DNA of 64,000 bases from Pseudopyrenochaeta lycopersici (GCA_003313425.1 NHZP01000057.1:1-64000), one strand, 5' to 3'. Shown: positions 19,487 through 30,539, counted from the first letter of the stretch. Translations and numbers: made by a program. Notes: generated by a model not told the origin, from the letters alone.

Positions 19487-21970
19487 ATGGCGGGGTCGCC
19501 AGATTATAAGGTTCTGTATCTGGAGGAACAAGGCAGGCGTGAAGCAGCGGAGAGCGCCCAGAAAAGAGCGGAAGCAGCACGGGAGAAGGAACAACGCAGG
19601 CGCGAAGAGGAACAACGCAGGCGCGAAGAGGCGGAGCAAGCCCAGGAGGAAGCGGAAGCAGCACGGGAGAAGGAACAACGCAGGCGCGAAGAGGAACAAC
19701 GCAGGCGCGAAGAGGAACAACGCAGGCGCGAAGATGAACAACACAGACGCGAAGAGGTGGAGCAAGCCCAGGAAAGGGCCGGAGAGAAGACGCGCAAGAC
19801 AGCCCTTCCCGAGTTCCTCGACGCCTGCCACAACCACCTCCACTCGGGCCTCACCGTCCAGACCGACGCGACCCTGTCGACCCGAGGAGACCCCGCCAAT
19901 GCAAACAACAAGCTTCGACCGGAAAGGCTGGCCCTGTGGACGGACTTCCCAACACAGCAGTCGACGATCTGGAACGATCTGATGGAGTCTGGCTTCGCGT
20001 CCGAGCGACACTTCACATCGCTGCACACGCTGGAGGAGACAGGCGAGGCCGTGCGGCGGCGGATGATGAGCTCGGAGCTGGACCTGAACGTTTTCCAGCG
20101 GCACACCGTCGAGGACCAGGTATCGTTGATCGTCCAGCACCTGCACGGCGACCGACAACTGCGGCGGAAGTTTGGGCTCCAGGGCTCGGTGAACTTTGAG
20201 AACCACGCCAACACGCTCAGCCCGGAGTCGCAGCTGGAGGAGGGCATGGAGCAGCTGACGGTGTCGGGGACTGGGCGACGGCGGTCACCGCGCCTGCAGG
20301 CTAAAGCGAAAGGGACAGGGCCGTCGGGCTCGACAGAGACGGCAGAAGCGGAGGACGCTGGTCACAAAAGCACAGCAGGTTCGTCGCGTCCTCGGGCCGA
20401 CCAGTTCTGCGTATACAACACCGGCGCAACTCGGAGCGCACAGAATCGCATCGCGGCCTTCATTCTAGAGTACAAGGCGCCGCACAAGCTCCCGCTTGGC
20501 TACATCTACGAGGGGCTAGGTGAGATGGAACTCGAGGAGATAGTGCAGTGCCACGAAGGCGAGACGTTGAGAGACCGCTTTCGCCGGCTGGTCGCTGCGG
20601 TCATCACCCAGGCGTTCTCCTACATGGTCAGGATCGGAGTGGAGTATGGGTGCGTATGCACAGGCGAAGCGTACATCTTCCTGCGGGTGGGAGACGACCC
20701 TAGGACGGTGCACTACTTCCTCTCAGTGCCAAAGGGCGACGTGGGAAAGACGACGGGGTGGACACCCGGCTCGGAGGGGGCGAACCGCTTGCACCTGACG
20801 GCAGTTGGACAGATGTTGGCCTTCACTCTCCAAGCGCTGAAGACACCGCCCCGGCGCCAGCGATGGCGGGCTGAGGCGGCGTCGCAACTGCACAGCTGGG
20901 AGGTGGTGTACGACGAGCTGCTGGAGGCGATCCCCGAAGGCACCACGCAGTCGTCGGAGTACCAGCCTCCGGTGGACGACAGCTTCCTCCGCATGTCGCC
21001 TGTGCAGCTCCGGGGTAGGGGAGTGAAGCACAGCTCGCCTAGCTGCTGGCGAGCAGAGAAGCGGCGCCAGACCAGCGACGAGGAACCAGAGCCAGATCCG
21101 GACACGCCAAGCCGACAGCAGCCCTTGTCACAGAAGACTGCCGGTAGCTCATCAAGCGGGCGCGGGCGCGGGCGCAGGCGTGGCCAGGGAACACAGGATG
21201 GGCAATACTGCACGCAGGACTGCCTGCGCGGGCTTGCCGAAGGCGGTATGCTCGACAGGTTCTGTCCTAACGCCAGAGAGCACGGAGAGAGATACCATCA
21301 GGTCGATCGAACAACGTTCCTTGCTCTCATGCGTCAACAGCTTGCGGATGACCTAGACACGGATTGCGATCCCGTGAGCATGCCTGGAGCGTGTGGGGTG
21401 CTCTTTCGCGTCCGTCTGCGATCGCACGGATACACTGTGGCGGCGAAGTCCACGCCCGCCTACTTTGTCCATCGCCTGCGACGGGAGGCGTCCATCTACG
21501 AGCGGCTTCGGCCCATCCAGGGCGTTCACGTGCCGGTGCACTTGGGGAACATCGATCTGCAGACCCCGTACTTCTACGAAGGAATCGTCGAGCTCGTACA
21601 CATGATGTTTCTCAGCTTCGGAGGTAAGCCGATCGGCCAGCATCTTACGGCAGAGAACAAGGCATTAGTCATCGAGCAGGTGAAAGGGTCGGCTGGCGCG
21701 ATTCATGGGTTGCGGGTGCTGCACAAGGACCTGATGCCTCGCAACATACTATGGAATGGGGAAACTAAGCACGTCATGGTGATCGACTTCGAGAGAGCAG
21801 AGGTCGAGCAACGGACCGTGCTAGGTGTCATCTCGGCCAATCGAAAAAGGAAGAGGCCGACAGGAAGCTTGGCCAAGCAAGGACAGGCCAAGCCTTCTGT
21901 ATGCACACAGGAGATACGGCGGGCGATGTTTGAGTTGAACGGCATGGCCCAGTCGATTCGATGTAGGTGA
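19487..21970 (+). CDS. Kinase-like protein with N-terminal coiled coil
   Basis: An uninterrupted 827-residue frame, clearly richer in G+C than its surroundings. Residues about 20-95 are a charged coiled coil built on EQRRREE heptads. Residues about 100-250 hold a helical domain (ALPEFLDACHNHLHSGL ... HTVEDQVSLIVQHL). A conserved globular region follows from FCVYNTGATRSAQNRIAAFI. At about 573-605 a Cys/His cluster (YCTQDCLRGL ... FCPNAREHG) could bind zinc. The C-terminal protein-kinase-like fold shows VAAKS (candidate lysine, about 651), an HKD...N catalytic loop in LHKDLMPRNILWN (about 745) and DFE in VMVIDFERAE where kinases have DFG. The family is widespread and expanded in filamentous fungi, with no function I can name. 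DFE suggests an atypical or pseudo-kinase. It is one exon and looks intact. Confidence 0.8.
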   Translation: MAGSPDYKVLYLEEQGRREAAESAQKRAEAAREKEQRRREEEQRRREEAEQAQEEAEAAREKEQRRREEEQRRREEEQRRREDEQHRREEVEQAQERAGEKTRKTALPEFLDACHNHLHSGLTVQTDATLSTRGDPANANNKLRPERLALWTDFPTQQSTIWNDLMESGFASERHFTSLHTLEETGEAVRRRMMSSELDLNVFQRHTVEDQVSLIVQHLHGDRQLRRKFGLQGSVNFENHANTLSPESQLEEGMEQLTVSGTGRRRSPRLQAKAKGTGPSGSTETAEAEDAGHKSTAGSSRPRADQFCVYNTGATRSAQNRIAAFILEYKAPHKLPLGYIYEGLGEMELEEIVQCHEGETLRDRFRRLVAAVITQAFSYMVRIGVEYGCVCTGEAYIFLRVGDDPRTVHYFLSVPKGDVGKTTGWTPGSEGANRLHLTAVGQMLAFTLQALKTPPRRQRWRAEAASQLHSWEVVYDELLEAIPEGTTQSSEYQPPVDDSFLRMSPVQLRGRGVKHSSPSCWRAEKRRQTSDEEPEPDPDTPSRQQPLSQKTAGSSSSGRGRGRRRGQGTQDGQYCTQDCLRGLAEGGMLDRFCPNAREHGERYHQVDRTTFLALMRQQLADDLDTDCDPVSMPGACGVLFRVRLRSHGYTVAAKSTPAYFVHRLRREASIYERLRPIQGVHVPVHLGNIDLQTPYFYEGIVELVHMMFLSFGGKPIGQHLTAENKALVIEQVKGSAGAIHGLRVLHKDLMPRNILWNGETKHVMVIDFERAEVEQRTVLGVISANRKRKRPTGSLAKQGQAKPSVCTQEIRRAMFELNGMAQSIRCR
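19575..19770 (+). repeat. In-frame 21-bp minisatellite (heptad coiled coil)
   Basis: The 21-bp unit GAACAACGCAGGCGCGAAGA-G encodes EQRRREE. Two copies, then a spacer encoding AEQAQEEAEAAREK, then three near-perfect copies and a diverged one (EQHRREE). The block EAAREKEQRRREEEQRRREE is itself duplicated, so there is a higher-order repeat. All lengths are multiples of three, so copy-number change would keep the frame. Confidence 0.85.
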
Positions 21971-22406
21971 CGCTAAGCTCAAGACTCGTCTGCACCTGGT
22001 AACAGATGGCGTTTACCACAAGTGGGCACTTGATGTTGCCAATGACGGCTTCCTTTAGCGGAGAGGGCATAGGTGCCATCAAGTACTCAAGCAGTGGGGG
22101 ACCGTGGCTGAAATGACCTACTAAACGCCTTGAATATCGGTCTAAGATATGGCCTCAAGTACTACCTCCCAGGAGACCTGGTCGAGCTTCTTGAAGATTG
22201 CTTTCGACAGCTGCATAAGGCTAGATTATCGAAGTCTCCAAGGTTGATGTACTGCCCTCCACCGTATGGCATTTGCGCGAGCTCCACCAAGAGTTTTCGA
22301 TTGGCATCAGCGAAGGTGTTGGACCACCCAGTGTGCTGCATCAGTTCGTGTTCAGAGTCAAGTCGAGGCTGTTGGTGCTGATGGCTATCGCTTTTTTACT
22401 GATCGG
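21971..22406. other. Intergenic region
   Basis: Downstream of the kinase-like gene. No gene was recognised. Confidence 0.3.
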
Positions 22407-22847
22407 TCATGCGTTCGAGTTCATCACGGTGCGATTGCTCAAGGCGAAGGAGTCGCGACACTGAGCCTTGTGGCAGGCTATTGTCGAGCGAACTAGTAGC
22501 TGCGGCCGAGTGAACCAGCCCCACAATTTAGTAGCCATATGCTCCGTTTCGATCCAGCTTTGAAGAGTCAGTCCTTCGACTCCATGGTCGCGAGGCCACG
22601 TTGACGACTTCCACTTTACACCCTGGCCCTTGGACAGGTGGCGGGCTAGCAGTTCGCCGCTAGTAGTTCTGAATCCGCAATGCTTGCATGCAAAGCCGAT
22701 GTACTTGGAGAGATACGGATGCAAAGGCGATTCGTCTGATCGCAGGCGCCAATCTTTCGGTGAGACCTTTAGAGCAGAGTCAACGGCATACGCTCTAAGT
22801 GGCGAGATAGCAGTTAATGATTTATGAATTTGTCTTGATGAACGCAA
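22407..22847 (-). pseudogene. OrsD/DUF3505-like zinc-finger fragment
   Basis: The frame contains LHPYLSKYIGFACKHCGF then RHLSKGQGVKWKSS and VEGLTLQSWI. This is the pattern (CxxCGF ... RH ... tLQ-W/F) of the OrsD-like DUF3505 C2H2-related domain found in large fungal proteins often linked to repeats. The domain starts at about residue 42. The rest of the expected large protein is absent, so this is a fragment. The start codon is not fixed. Confidence 0.5.
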
Positions 22848-22879
22848 AACTATAATGCCCTAGTCTGAGGATGTACACC

Positions 22880-23170
22880 ATCACGTCCTATTTGCTCTAT
22901 CAGCGTCATTCCTGTGTCTGCTGGCCGCCCTACTCCCTAGACATTAGCCCTATAGAACACCTTTGATAGGCCTTTAAAAAGCGACTCTATAAATACTGCC
23001 TATATCTTCTTAAGACGGGCTAGGGTGAGGATGCTAGAGAGGCGCACTGTAGGGCACTCAAACTGGAGTGGAGGAGGATACCTGGGTTGCTTATAAAGTC
23101 GCTCGTTTTGAGTATGCCGCGCCGTCTGCGCGCTGGTCGCACTGCTAAGGGCTACTATACGAAGTACTAA
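22880..23170 (+). pseudogene. Tc1/mariner (DDE_3) transposase 3' remnant
   Basis: The frame reads WPPYSLDISPIEHL followed by two stops and AFKKRLYKY, the conserved end of a DD34E transposase catalytic core (usual form SPDLNPIEHLW). The remnant ends in SMPRRLRAGRTAKGYYTKY and a stop at 23168-23170, the usual C terminus of fungal Tc1-like transposases. TGA and TAG replacing tryptophan and a neighbouring codon fit G-to-A changes. The 5' part is not recognisable. Confidence 0.75.
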
Positions 23171-23989
23171 GTAATAGAGAAAGATTTTGCTATTTTTTCG
23201 GCACTAAAATTGTATATATTGATTATCAACTGAGCATTGTACAGATATTGAAACTGGCGTCTTGTGGGCAGGGTGGGCCGAGCGCGCCAGAGGTGTAATA
23301 CTTGTGACTCCTGTACTTAGTACAGTACATGATACTGCATAAAAGGGGGCCAGGTTTTTCTCCTTTGCATAGCGTGAATTCACCATTGATCTCTTTCGCT
23401 CCCTGCACACCTTAAGTTGCTTGAGTAAACACAAAGCAGAGCGATTTTGGTCATCTATGAACTTTTCAACCCCAACGCAGTACAGTACAATAAAGATGAC
23501 CACTTGATGAACCAAGTTTGAGCTAGGGGTTGGTGTTCTTCGAAGCTCGCTTATAGCGTGGCCCGTGCTGCGCTTTGCTGTGAATATTGTGGAGGTGAGG
23601 CTTTTAGCATCATCATTTGCATCATATGAGATATTGTGCCGAAGTAGCTTGCATCTAGCCACAACTAGCATTCATCCTACACTGCTCATTACTTTGAGAC
23701 GCTTTGTTTCCTCAGTATCATCAGCTGCTTGGCAATTCTGCATCGGCGGTCAGCACTTTGGGTCAGCGGTACCTGTAAGCGGTACCCGTTGCGCCGGGTC
23801 GTCGCTTCGGATGCGCCACCACTCTAAACGCCTCTGCAGTCATCACTTTCAAGTCTCCAGTCCGTGCGCATCAGTGATCGGCTGCATAGAGTGCTGACGT
23901 GCCGATACATCATGTTGTAGAGCGAAATACGTACATTGGCTAGAGCAAGCATAAGAACAAAAGCATAAGAACAAGCATTCGAATAAGCA
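23171..23989. other. No recognised gene
   Basis: Between the Tc1 remnant and the Fot1-like element. Frames up to 155 codons on the minus strand (23204-23671) show no motif. Confidence 0.3.
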
Positions 23990-23991
23990 TA

Positions 23992-26115
23992 CCGAGGTTC
24001 ACCCCGTAACGAAACACCCCGCGTAACGCAACAGCCCAGCATGCAACACCAACTTTTCAATACCACGTAACTCAGCCAATATGGGGAAACTTGAGGATGC
24101 GCTTGCGGCAATCGAATCCTTGAAGCCTGGAGAAGAGGTCTCTTATAGGCAAATCGCTAGAGAGTATGGTGTTGTGCTTACAACACTGATAAGGCGCAGT
24201 CAAGGCACATCCACCTCGCGTGAGGTTAAAGCTCAAAACCAACAAAATCTCCATCCACACCAGGAAAAGGAGCTCATCCAGTACATCACCCAGCTTACTA
24301 AGCGAGGCCTACCACCTACTAGGGCTTTAATTCAAACCTTTGCATCTCAAATAGCTAAAAAGGACGTTGGAAAGAACTGGGTTGATCGCTTTATCAAGCG
24401 GCACAACGTCCATCTCATCTCTTAATATGTAGTTAGTATGGATAACAACCGCCACAAAGCTGATTCGTCTGCAAAGTACAGCCTCTATTTTAAGCTTTTG
24501 GATGATAAGATTAAGCAACATAAGATAGAAGCTCCGTATATATATAATATGGATGAAAAGGGGTTCCTTTTAGGAGTAATAGGCAGGTCAAAGAGGATAT
24601 TCAGTAGGGTCTTATATGAGCAGGGCAACTATAGATCCTTCATCCAGGGTGGTAATAGAGAGTGGATTACCTTGATAGCCTGCATCTGCGCGGATGGATC
24701 ATCCCTGGAGCCTGCTCTGATATTTCAGTCAGCCTCATGCTCAATCCAGGACAGCTGGCTGCAAGAGTTTGATCCTGAGGATGATCAAGCTCGCTTTACC
24801 TCATCTCCCTCAGGATGGACAAACAACGATATAGGCCTAGCGTGGCTGAAACATGTATTTGATCGCAACACCAAGGCAAAAGCTCGATCCTCCTATCGAT
24901 TACTCATCCTTGATGGCCATGGATCTCATGTTTCTATGGATTTTATTGACTACTGCGACCAAAACAAGATCCTCCTAGCTATCTATCCTCCTCACTCAAC
25001 CCATAGCTTACAGCCACTTGACGTAGGCATGTTCAAGCCTCTCTCATCAGCGTACTCACAGGAGATCTCACAGTTCATGGAGAGAAGCCAGGGGCTAGTT
25101 TCTATCAGCAAAAGAGACTTCTATCCTTTCTTCAAAGCAGCCTGGGCAGCCTCATTTAAAAAGGAGACTATCCTTAAGGCCTTTGAGGCAACTGGCCTAT
25201 CGCCCTTCAATCCTGAGGTTATCCTTAAAAGATTCAAAGCCAAGCTAGCTATCCAGGCAACTATGAGCGATAGTGAGTCCTCAGAGCCGAGTGCTGAGAA
25301 TTGGAGGGAGCTAGAGGCGCTAGTACGCCGCGTTGTTAAAAATCGCGAGGATAAAGGGGCTAGAAAACTTAGCAGGATCTTTCACCACATCTGCACCAAA
25401 AAGTCTATCCTTGAGCACGAAGTAGCAGCTATAAGAGACGCCCTCATCCATGAGAGAAAGCGCAGGAAACAGAGCAAGGTCCTCCCACTGCAGCAAGATG
25501 AGAACTATCATGGTGGTGCAGTATTCTGGTCACCCAGGAAAGTAAAGGAGGCACGTGATCGCCAGGAGGCTAGAGCTCGCGAGGAGGAGGAGCAGCAACG
25601 TCAAAAGCTTGAAGCAGCTAGGCATCGTGAGGAGAGAAGGCAGGCCAAGGCTGAGATGGTTCAAGCAAGGCGAGTAGCTAGGGCTGAGGCCAGATTGTTG
25701 AGGCAGAAGGAAAAGGCAGAGCAAGCAGCTGATCGGGCCGCCAGACAGGCTGCTCGCAAGGCTGCAAAACGACTCAAACAAGCTCTCAAATTGTCCCAAA
25801 AAGGAAATAAGAACAGCCTTAAAACTGCTGCAAAGGTTGTTACTAGAAAAAGGCAGGTTGCGAGGCCTGGTAGTGGTGAGAAGGTTGCAGGTGCTCCATC
25901 ATGCCTACCGCCTATTCAGTCACGTGGCGGCCGCGAAATCAAACTTCCAATCAAATACCAGTAGCTATAGATAGTTTAAGGCCTTATAAATTGCTCCACC
26001 AAAAAAAACTGCAAAAACAGCTATAGTGTGAGGCTCAATAGCCTCAATTTAGTTGTGAGTTTTGGTGTTCAAGTGTTGCGTTACGCGGGGTGTTTCGTTA
26101 CGGGGTGAACCTCGG
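23992..26115 (+). mobile_element. Fot1-like (pogo) DNA transposon, complete ends
   Basis: It has perfect terminal inverted repeats of 42 bp, starting CCGAGGTTCACCCCGTAACG. TA flanks it on both sides (23990-23991 and 26116-26117). Length is 2,124 bp. It holds one transposase gene on the plus strand, broken by a single stop. Ends and target site are those of the pogo/Fot1 branch of Tc1/mariner. Confidence 0.95.
24081..25964 (+). pseudogene. Fot1-like transposase, one in-frame stop
   Basis: One continuous frame of 628 codons interrupted only by TAA at 24423-24425. The N terminus holds a psq-type helix-turn-helix (EEVSYRQIAREYGV) and a CENP-B-like DNA-binding region (KELIQYITQLTKRGLPPTRA). The catalytic core has D in YNMDEKGFLLG, D in LLILDGHGSH and D in SLQPLDVGMF, spaced as DD35D. 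The C terminus is a long basic coiled coil. A CAA-to-TAA change would explain the stop, a RIP-type transition. Without it the copy would look autonomous. Confidence 0.9.
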
Positions 26116-26117
26116 TA

Positions 26118-26810
26118 TTCCAAGCTATGGACTTCCACCCTGGCGGAAAACCAGGGTGATGGATATCACGCACGGCTACAGGATGATGAGTTGGCGCACA
26201 AGTCAGCATGCCGTGCAGCAGATCGATGGCGATCATCTGTTGCGCACAAGACGGGGGACATAAGTGATGATTGCAGTTATGTCTTCGATGCTCACGCGCC
26301 GCAGGGGCTGTTGCGTATCGCGCTACGTGGCATACCAAAGTGCCGCAGAGCAAAAGGCGCCTGGAATAACGCTCGGGCCACGTTGTGTTCCTAGTCGTCA
26401 TGCAAAGTGAGACGCCTGTCCTCGCCGAGAATCCAAGCGTCTGTCCGAAATAGATCAGCGCCTAGAGCTACATCCCTAAATGGCCCCAACCTACAGTCCA
26501 TTTCTTCATCATCTGATTCGCTCGCTTCACTTTCTGGAACCGTGCCTCATCAAAACTCCTGTCGTGCCCTCCCCGAACCTTGGTCAGTATGGACCACAGC
26601 AGGTTGGGTGAGCTGGTTACTGAGTGCCCATTGCTAGGTTCGCCCTCAACACTGTTACAAGACCCCTGGTAAGTTCTGGATACTATCTATCTCGGGAGAA
26701 GGCAGAAGTAAAGCTAGGGCCAACGTCGTGGCTGTGGAAAGATGGGTAAGGGCAGGGAGGAGGGTGTTCAAGCGTTTGCTATATACATATTAAATACAAG
26801 ACTGCCAGGA
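26118..26810. other. No recognised gene
   Basis: Flank of the Fot1-like element. No motif was recognised. Confidence 0.3.
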
Positions 26811-27906
26811 CTATATCAAAATGGCCAAGCCTTCGGGTCTCATTACGCTAAGCGCCGTCTCTGTGAGTCTGTCCAGCCCTTCCTTAAACAAGTACTCTGT
26901 CCCCTCTGTTTTTGTCATCATTGCGAAAGTCCTACACAACAAGTCCTCTGGTGATAGGTCTTGGTTCTTATCATGCGCATTGAGTGCCTTCCACCTCAGT
27001 CGCAAGATGCGGAGGTCATTTATGGCCAGCACTCGGTCCACCATTTCCATAGTCTGCGCGCTAGATTGACATTCTATCATCACCCGAAGCTGACTCATTT
27101 TCCGCTGCTCTTTGATCCATACAAGAAGGACGTCGCGGTGACAGTCGAATAGTGGTTCCATGGCGAGCCTGAATTCCGTCTCATGATCAGTCCATATTTC
27201 CTCTAGATATTTTAACAAAGTGAATTCATCGGGTTTATTTCCATCTCTGGGTAACAGGTATTCCAAGAGCAGGCGTAGAAGCTCGCACTGTCTGAGGGTC
27301 ACCTCGCGAGGAGCAGGCATCCTATTTCTCTCTGAACTATCTTGGCGGTGGCCCATAGTGGGATGTGGATTGAGAACTCCTGTCGGCGACAATGGTAGCA
27401 CTTGGTTTTCGGAGAGAGAGCTGCGAGGAGGTTCAGGAGCGTGGTGGTGGTGGTGGTTGCCGGGGGCATACAAAGCCACTGGGGTGGGTGAAGTAGCTGC
27501 ATGGGTCGAACGAGGATTAGTAGAATTATGTTGGTCATTCTGTGCACTACGAGGAGGAGGAGTTAACGTGGATGTATAGGGTGATTGGTAGCTGTTCCCG
27601 GGGCTTTGTATTGTAAAAAAAGGTTCTTTTGGGATCTCCCCGACAGAACAGTTTGCATTTATGGAAGGCCGCTTTTCAGTAGGGCCGATCCAGTTGTGGG
27701 TGTCGGCATTCCGTTTCCTCGTATTAGTTTGTTGCGCACTGGCGGGTACGGGTGCGATTGTATCGCCCAAAGCTCCGGGCCGCAATGCCTCAACTGGTGG
27801 CTACAAACCTTGTCAGAATGTCTTATGATGTAAACAATGGAACTACGAGCTTTCTTACCGATGTAGACCCTACCATAAAAGGCTCAGCATCAATACCAGG
27901 ATTCAT
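26811..27906 (-). CDS. Two-exon gene, unknown function
   Basis: Exon 1 (27906-27859) starts at ATG (MNPGIDAEPFMVGSTS). A 58-nt intron (27858-27801) has donor GTAAGA, branch CTGAC and acceptor TAG. Exon 2 (27800-26811) follows in frame. The product is 345 residues. The first 175 residues are rich in P, S, T, N and H (including HHHHH) and look disordered. The last 170, from REVTLRQCELLRLLLEYLLP, look like a compact helical domain ending KEGLDRLTETALSVMRPEGL. The family is not recognised. The clean splice signals and open frame argue for a real gene. Exon 2 has no ATG of its own near its 5' end, which supports the small first exon. Confidence 0.6.
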
Positions 27907-28059
27907 TTTTGAAACTCTCGCAGCCGAATTTCTTGTTAGCTTCCTTGACGGCCTTGACGGAACATGTGTGCCCGCTTCTCGGTAAATCCATCGATGGAGG
28001 TGTATTTTCAATCAACAAAAAGTCAGTCGATTTGACGAAGCGCGACACTAGTATCCCAC

Positions 28060-28476
28060 CTACATCTCTCGATCTTCAGGGACTTCATAAAAGAGATCCC
28101 TAGAATAATTGCTCTTTGAGCAAGGCGCTAGTAGTAGTCGCTTGCGGTCATTTACATCTTTGCCCCAAATCGCAGGACCAAAGGTACTCAGCAACTCGTT
28201 AAGCTCCTTGTCGAGGGTGTCGGGGCGCGATGCAGACGTAAGTAGACCGTTTAGATCTTTAGGAAGGTTCTTGGATACTTCTTGCACCCTTTCAAATAGT
28301 TTGTTTGATTCAGGCTCGGAAAATTTCAGGATACCGTGGTTTGAGTCGCAAGAGAGGCCCAAACATTCGGTGATTTCGCGAATCTTCGGGCCTCGATCAC
28401 CAAAGAAGATTTCCAGTCGCTTGTATTCCAACGCTGAATCGGAATGTCTCCCATTGTAGATGCTGGCCGCTTGCAC
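28060..28476 (-). CDS. Hypothetical helical protein fragment
   Basis: The open frame is about 138 residues from a GTG and is open further upstream to about 28550, where it meets a stop. It reads AASIYNGRHSDSALEYKRLE, then FFGDRGPKIREITECLGL, then KLFERVQEVSKNLPKDLNGL and DTLDKELNELLSTFGPAIWG. Helical and charged. I have an impression of the N-terminal helical region of fungal NLR-like proteins but cannot support it firmly. No ATG was found, so it is probably an internal exon or a truncated gene. The Tc1-like copy at 28615 starts just upstream. Confidence 0.35.
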   Translation of the reverse strand: MQAASIYNGRHSDSALEYKRLEIFFGDRGPKIREITECLGLSCDSNHGILKFSEPESNKLFERVQEVSKNLPKDLNGLLTSASRPDTLDKELNELLSTFGPAIWGKDVNDRKRLLLAPCSKSNYSRDLFYEVPEDREM

Positions 28477-28614
28477 GTATAGTTGACGATAGGCTCGATG
28501 GAGGGATTGCTGGATCTTTGACGCTGAGGAAGGTGCTGGAAGCTGATTTCAACCTCAATTATCTTAACTACCACCACCACAACACGCAGATTTTTTGCGC
28601 GGATCTTTTTCGGC

Positions 28615-29658
28615 ATGTCAAGAAATGGTATTCCTGACTTTAAGACCCCTAAAAAAGCGAGGCTGAAGGGTGCTGCTAAGTGGGCAGACTACAACAGGCT
28701 CTCATACTTCCATTCTAATCTATTCAAGTACTACGGCGTCAGCAAAGAGCAAGGATGGGCAATGTTAAGAGAGGATAACCCAGAATTTGATCGCCGTCAT
28801 CATAATAATGCTACTGTACCTAAGAAAAGAGGTAGGCCACTAGCTCTCTCGCCTAAGGAGCTCGAGAAAGTGGACATGTTTCTTCAAGACCTTGGATGGC
28901 CAGCGAGAGTCATGACATAGCAGCAAATTTGTGAAAAGCTCAATCTGAACTGCAATGGCCATTGCCTCAAAGATCACATAGGTTCAATGGACTATCACAA
29001 GTGTATTGCTTGCTGCAAAGGCTGGATCTCTAGCAGACTCGCACCAAAGAGAAATGAATGGAGCGAGGTTATGCTCAGTCGCTACCCTCAGCCTCAGGGC
29101 TGGAGGAGAGTCAGATTCTCAGACGAGGTACACTGGTCTGTAAGTGCTGAGGGCAAGGTTCATATCATCAGGAAGCCTGGAGAGAGGCTATGTTCAGACT
29201 GCATCTAGCATACTCTCAATAGAGCTGATGAGAAGAAGAATGAGAGGCAGCATAGCTAGGCTGCTATAGGGTATAACTTTAAGAGCAAGCTTCACTTCTT
29301 TGATACTCAGAATAAGAATGGCAAGATGTCTCACCACGTATACAGAGACTAGATCCTTGAGCCAATTGTCAAGCCCTGGCTAGAGAGAGGAGACGACTTT
29401 GCTCTAGAAGAGGACAATGATAGTGGCCATGGCGGAGGGCAGTCAAAGAAAGGGAAAATTATTAAGACTTGGAAGCAGAAGAATAAGCTTAAGCACTACT
29501 TTAACTGCCCTAGCTCGCCAGATCTAGCCCCTATTAAGAATTGCTGGCGACCTCCTAAGCAGCTTATGTCAAGATTCCCGCATTGGGATGAGTTTGAAAC
29601 TCGTGAGCTAGCTATCAAGGGATGCGAGAAAGTTACTCAAAAGTTCATAAATGTGTGA
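28615..29658 (+). pseudogene. Tc1/mariner-like transposase with four TAG stops
   Basis: A single frame from ATG to TGA (29656-29658) of 348 codons with no frameshift, interrupted by TAG at 28918, 29206, 29257 and 29350. The N terminus is a DNA-binding region (KWADYNRLSYFHSNLFKYYG; TVPKKRGRPLALSPKEL). Catalytic motifs are RFSDEVHWS, EEDNDSGHGG and SSPDLAPIKNCW, where the last acidic residue (E in the family) is K. All five changes are C-to-T or G-to-A, as expected from RIP. The family differs from the Tc1 copies at 22880 and 46026. Confidence 0.85.
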
Positions 29659-30539
29659 AGATCTTATAAGCTAACGGTGAGGCTAACTGATGAGACCGCA
29701 AGGTTAGTTCTCGAGAATAAAGTGAGGGACTCGATGGACGGGGGTTTAATACTAAGACAGTAAGAGGGCGCTTCTGTAAAGAGTACTAAGGGTTGAGAAC
29801 AATCGGTATTGCTATCACTATACTGTAGAGTATAATATTTGAGTTGAACACAATGAGCCATAAGGGTTCATTGCTGAGATCTATATACATGAGAGATATG
29901 CGAGTTGCTCAGTGTCGCTGATCATACTGATCAACTGAGCACGTCACGTGACCTCGGTTGTTTGCCCAATGTCTGCGAGATCCAGTTGGGACCACTCAGG
30001 ACGAGGTCTCGGCAGGGTCGTAACAAAATGCTCAGGTTGATAGTATGCCTCAAAGGCTGAGAGATTGCATTGAGTTAGATGGCCAGATGACTGGGTGGTG
30101 AGGAAAAACGCTTAAAAAGCTGCTCTAAATAGCTATCTAGTACAAAATTACAGCTTCAAATTCGAGCACATCCTTAAACTGCTCGAAAAACTGCTTAAAA
30201 TGGCCATCCTTCATCGTTTTGGTGAGGCTATTGGTGGTGTTGGGGAAGCCAAGCCATTTTGTGAGTGGGCTCTTTTTCTGAAACCAGGTGGGGCCTCCTT
30301 TGTGGAAGAGGACGGCAGAAACTGGAGGCGTGCTGACGCAAGCTAATCCTGAATCAGTTGGGCAGCTTTTTAGCGCCTGACGAACTTTTTCGCGACAGGC
30401 GGCGCGTACATGTGGCGTTGTACCGTGTCTGTGCGCGTGATGCCGGATTCGCTACAACAACTCAACTAAAATGAGGCTGTAGTGCCACGTACAACAGCTA
30501 TTAGTACGAGATACTGGAGTAAAATGTCGAATTGTACGT
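29659..30539. other. TE flank, unresolved
   Basis: No frame with a recognised domain. It probably includes the 3' end of the Tc1-like copy; a weak candidate inverted repeat (TTCAACCTCAA near 28545 and its complement near 29840) could mark its ends. Confidence 0.25.

Noticed and set aside
19346..20247. Long minus-strand frames (286 and 247 codons) opposite the kinase-like gene
   Set aside because: They are antisense shadows of a GC-rich, repeat-encoding gene; their sequence is low-complexity runs (LFLFAPAL) that mirror the minisatellite.
27360..27480. Poly-histidine/poly-tryptophan coding run as a metal-binding gene
   Set aside because: The HHHHH run is a low-complexity part of the disordered half of the gene at 26811-27906; the tryptophan run is its antisense.
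29720..29870. Inverted repeat pair marking the ends of the 28615 Tc1-like copy
   Set aside because: The TTCAAC..TCAA similarity is about 15 bp with mismatches and no clear TA flank, so it is not claimed as a terminal repeat.
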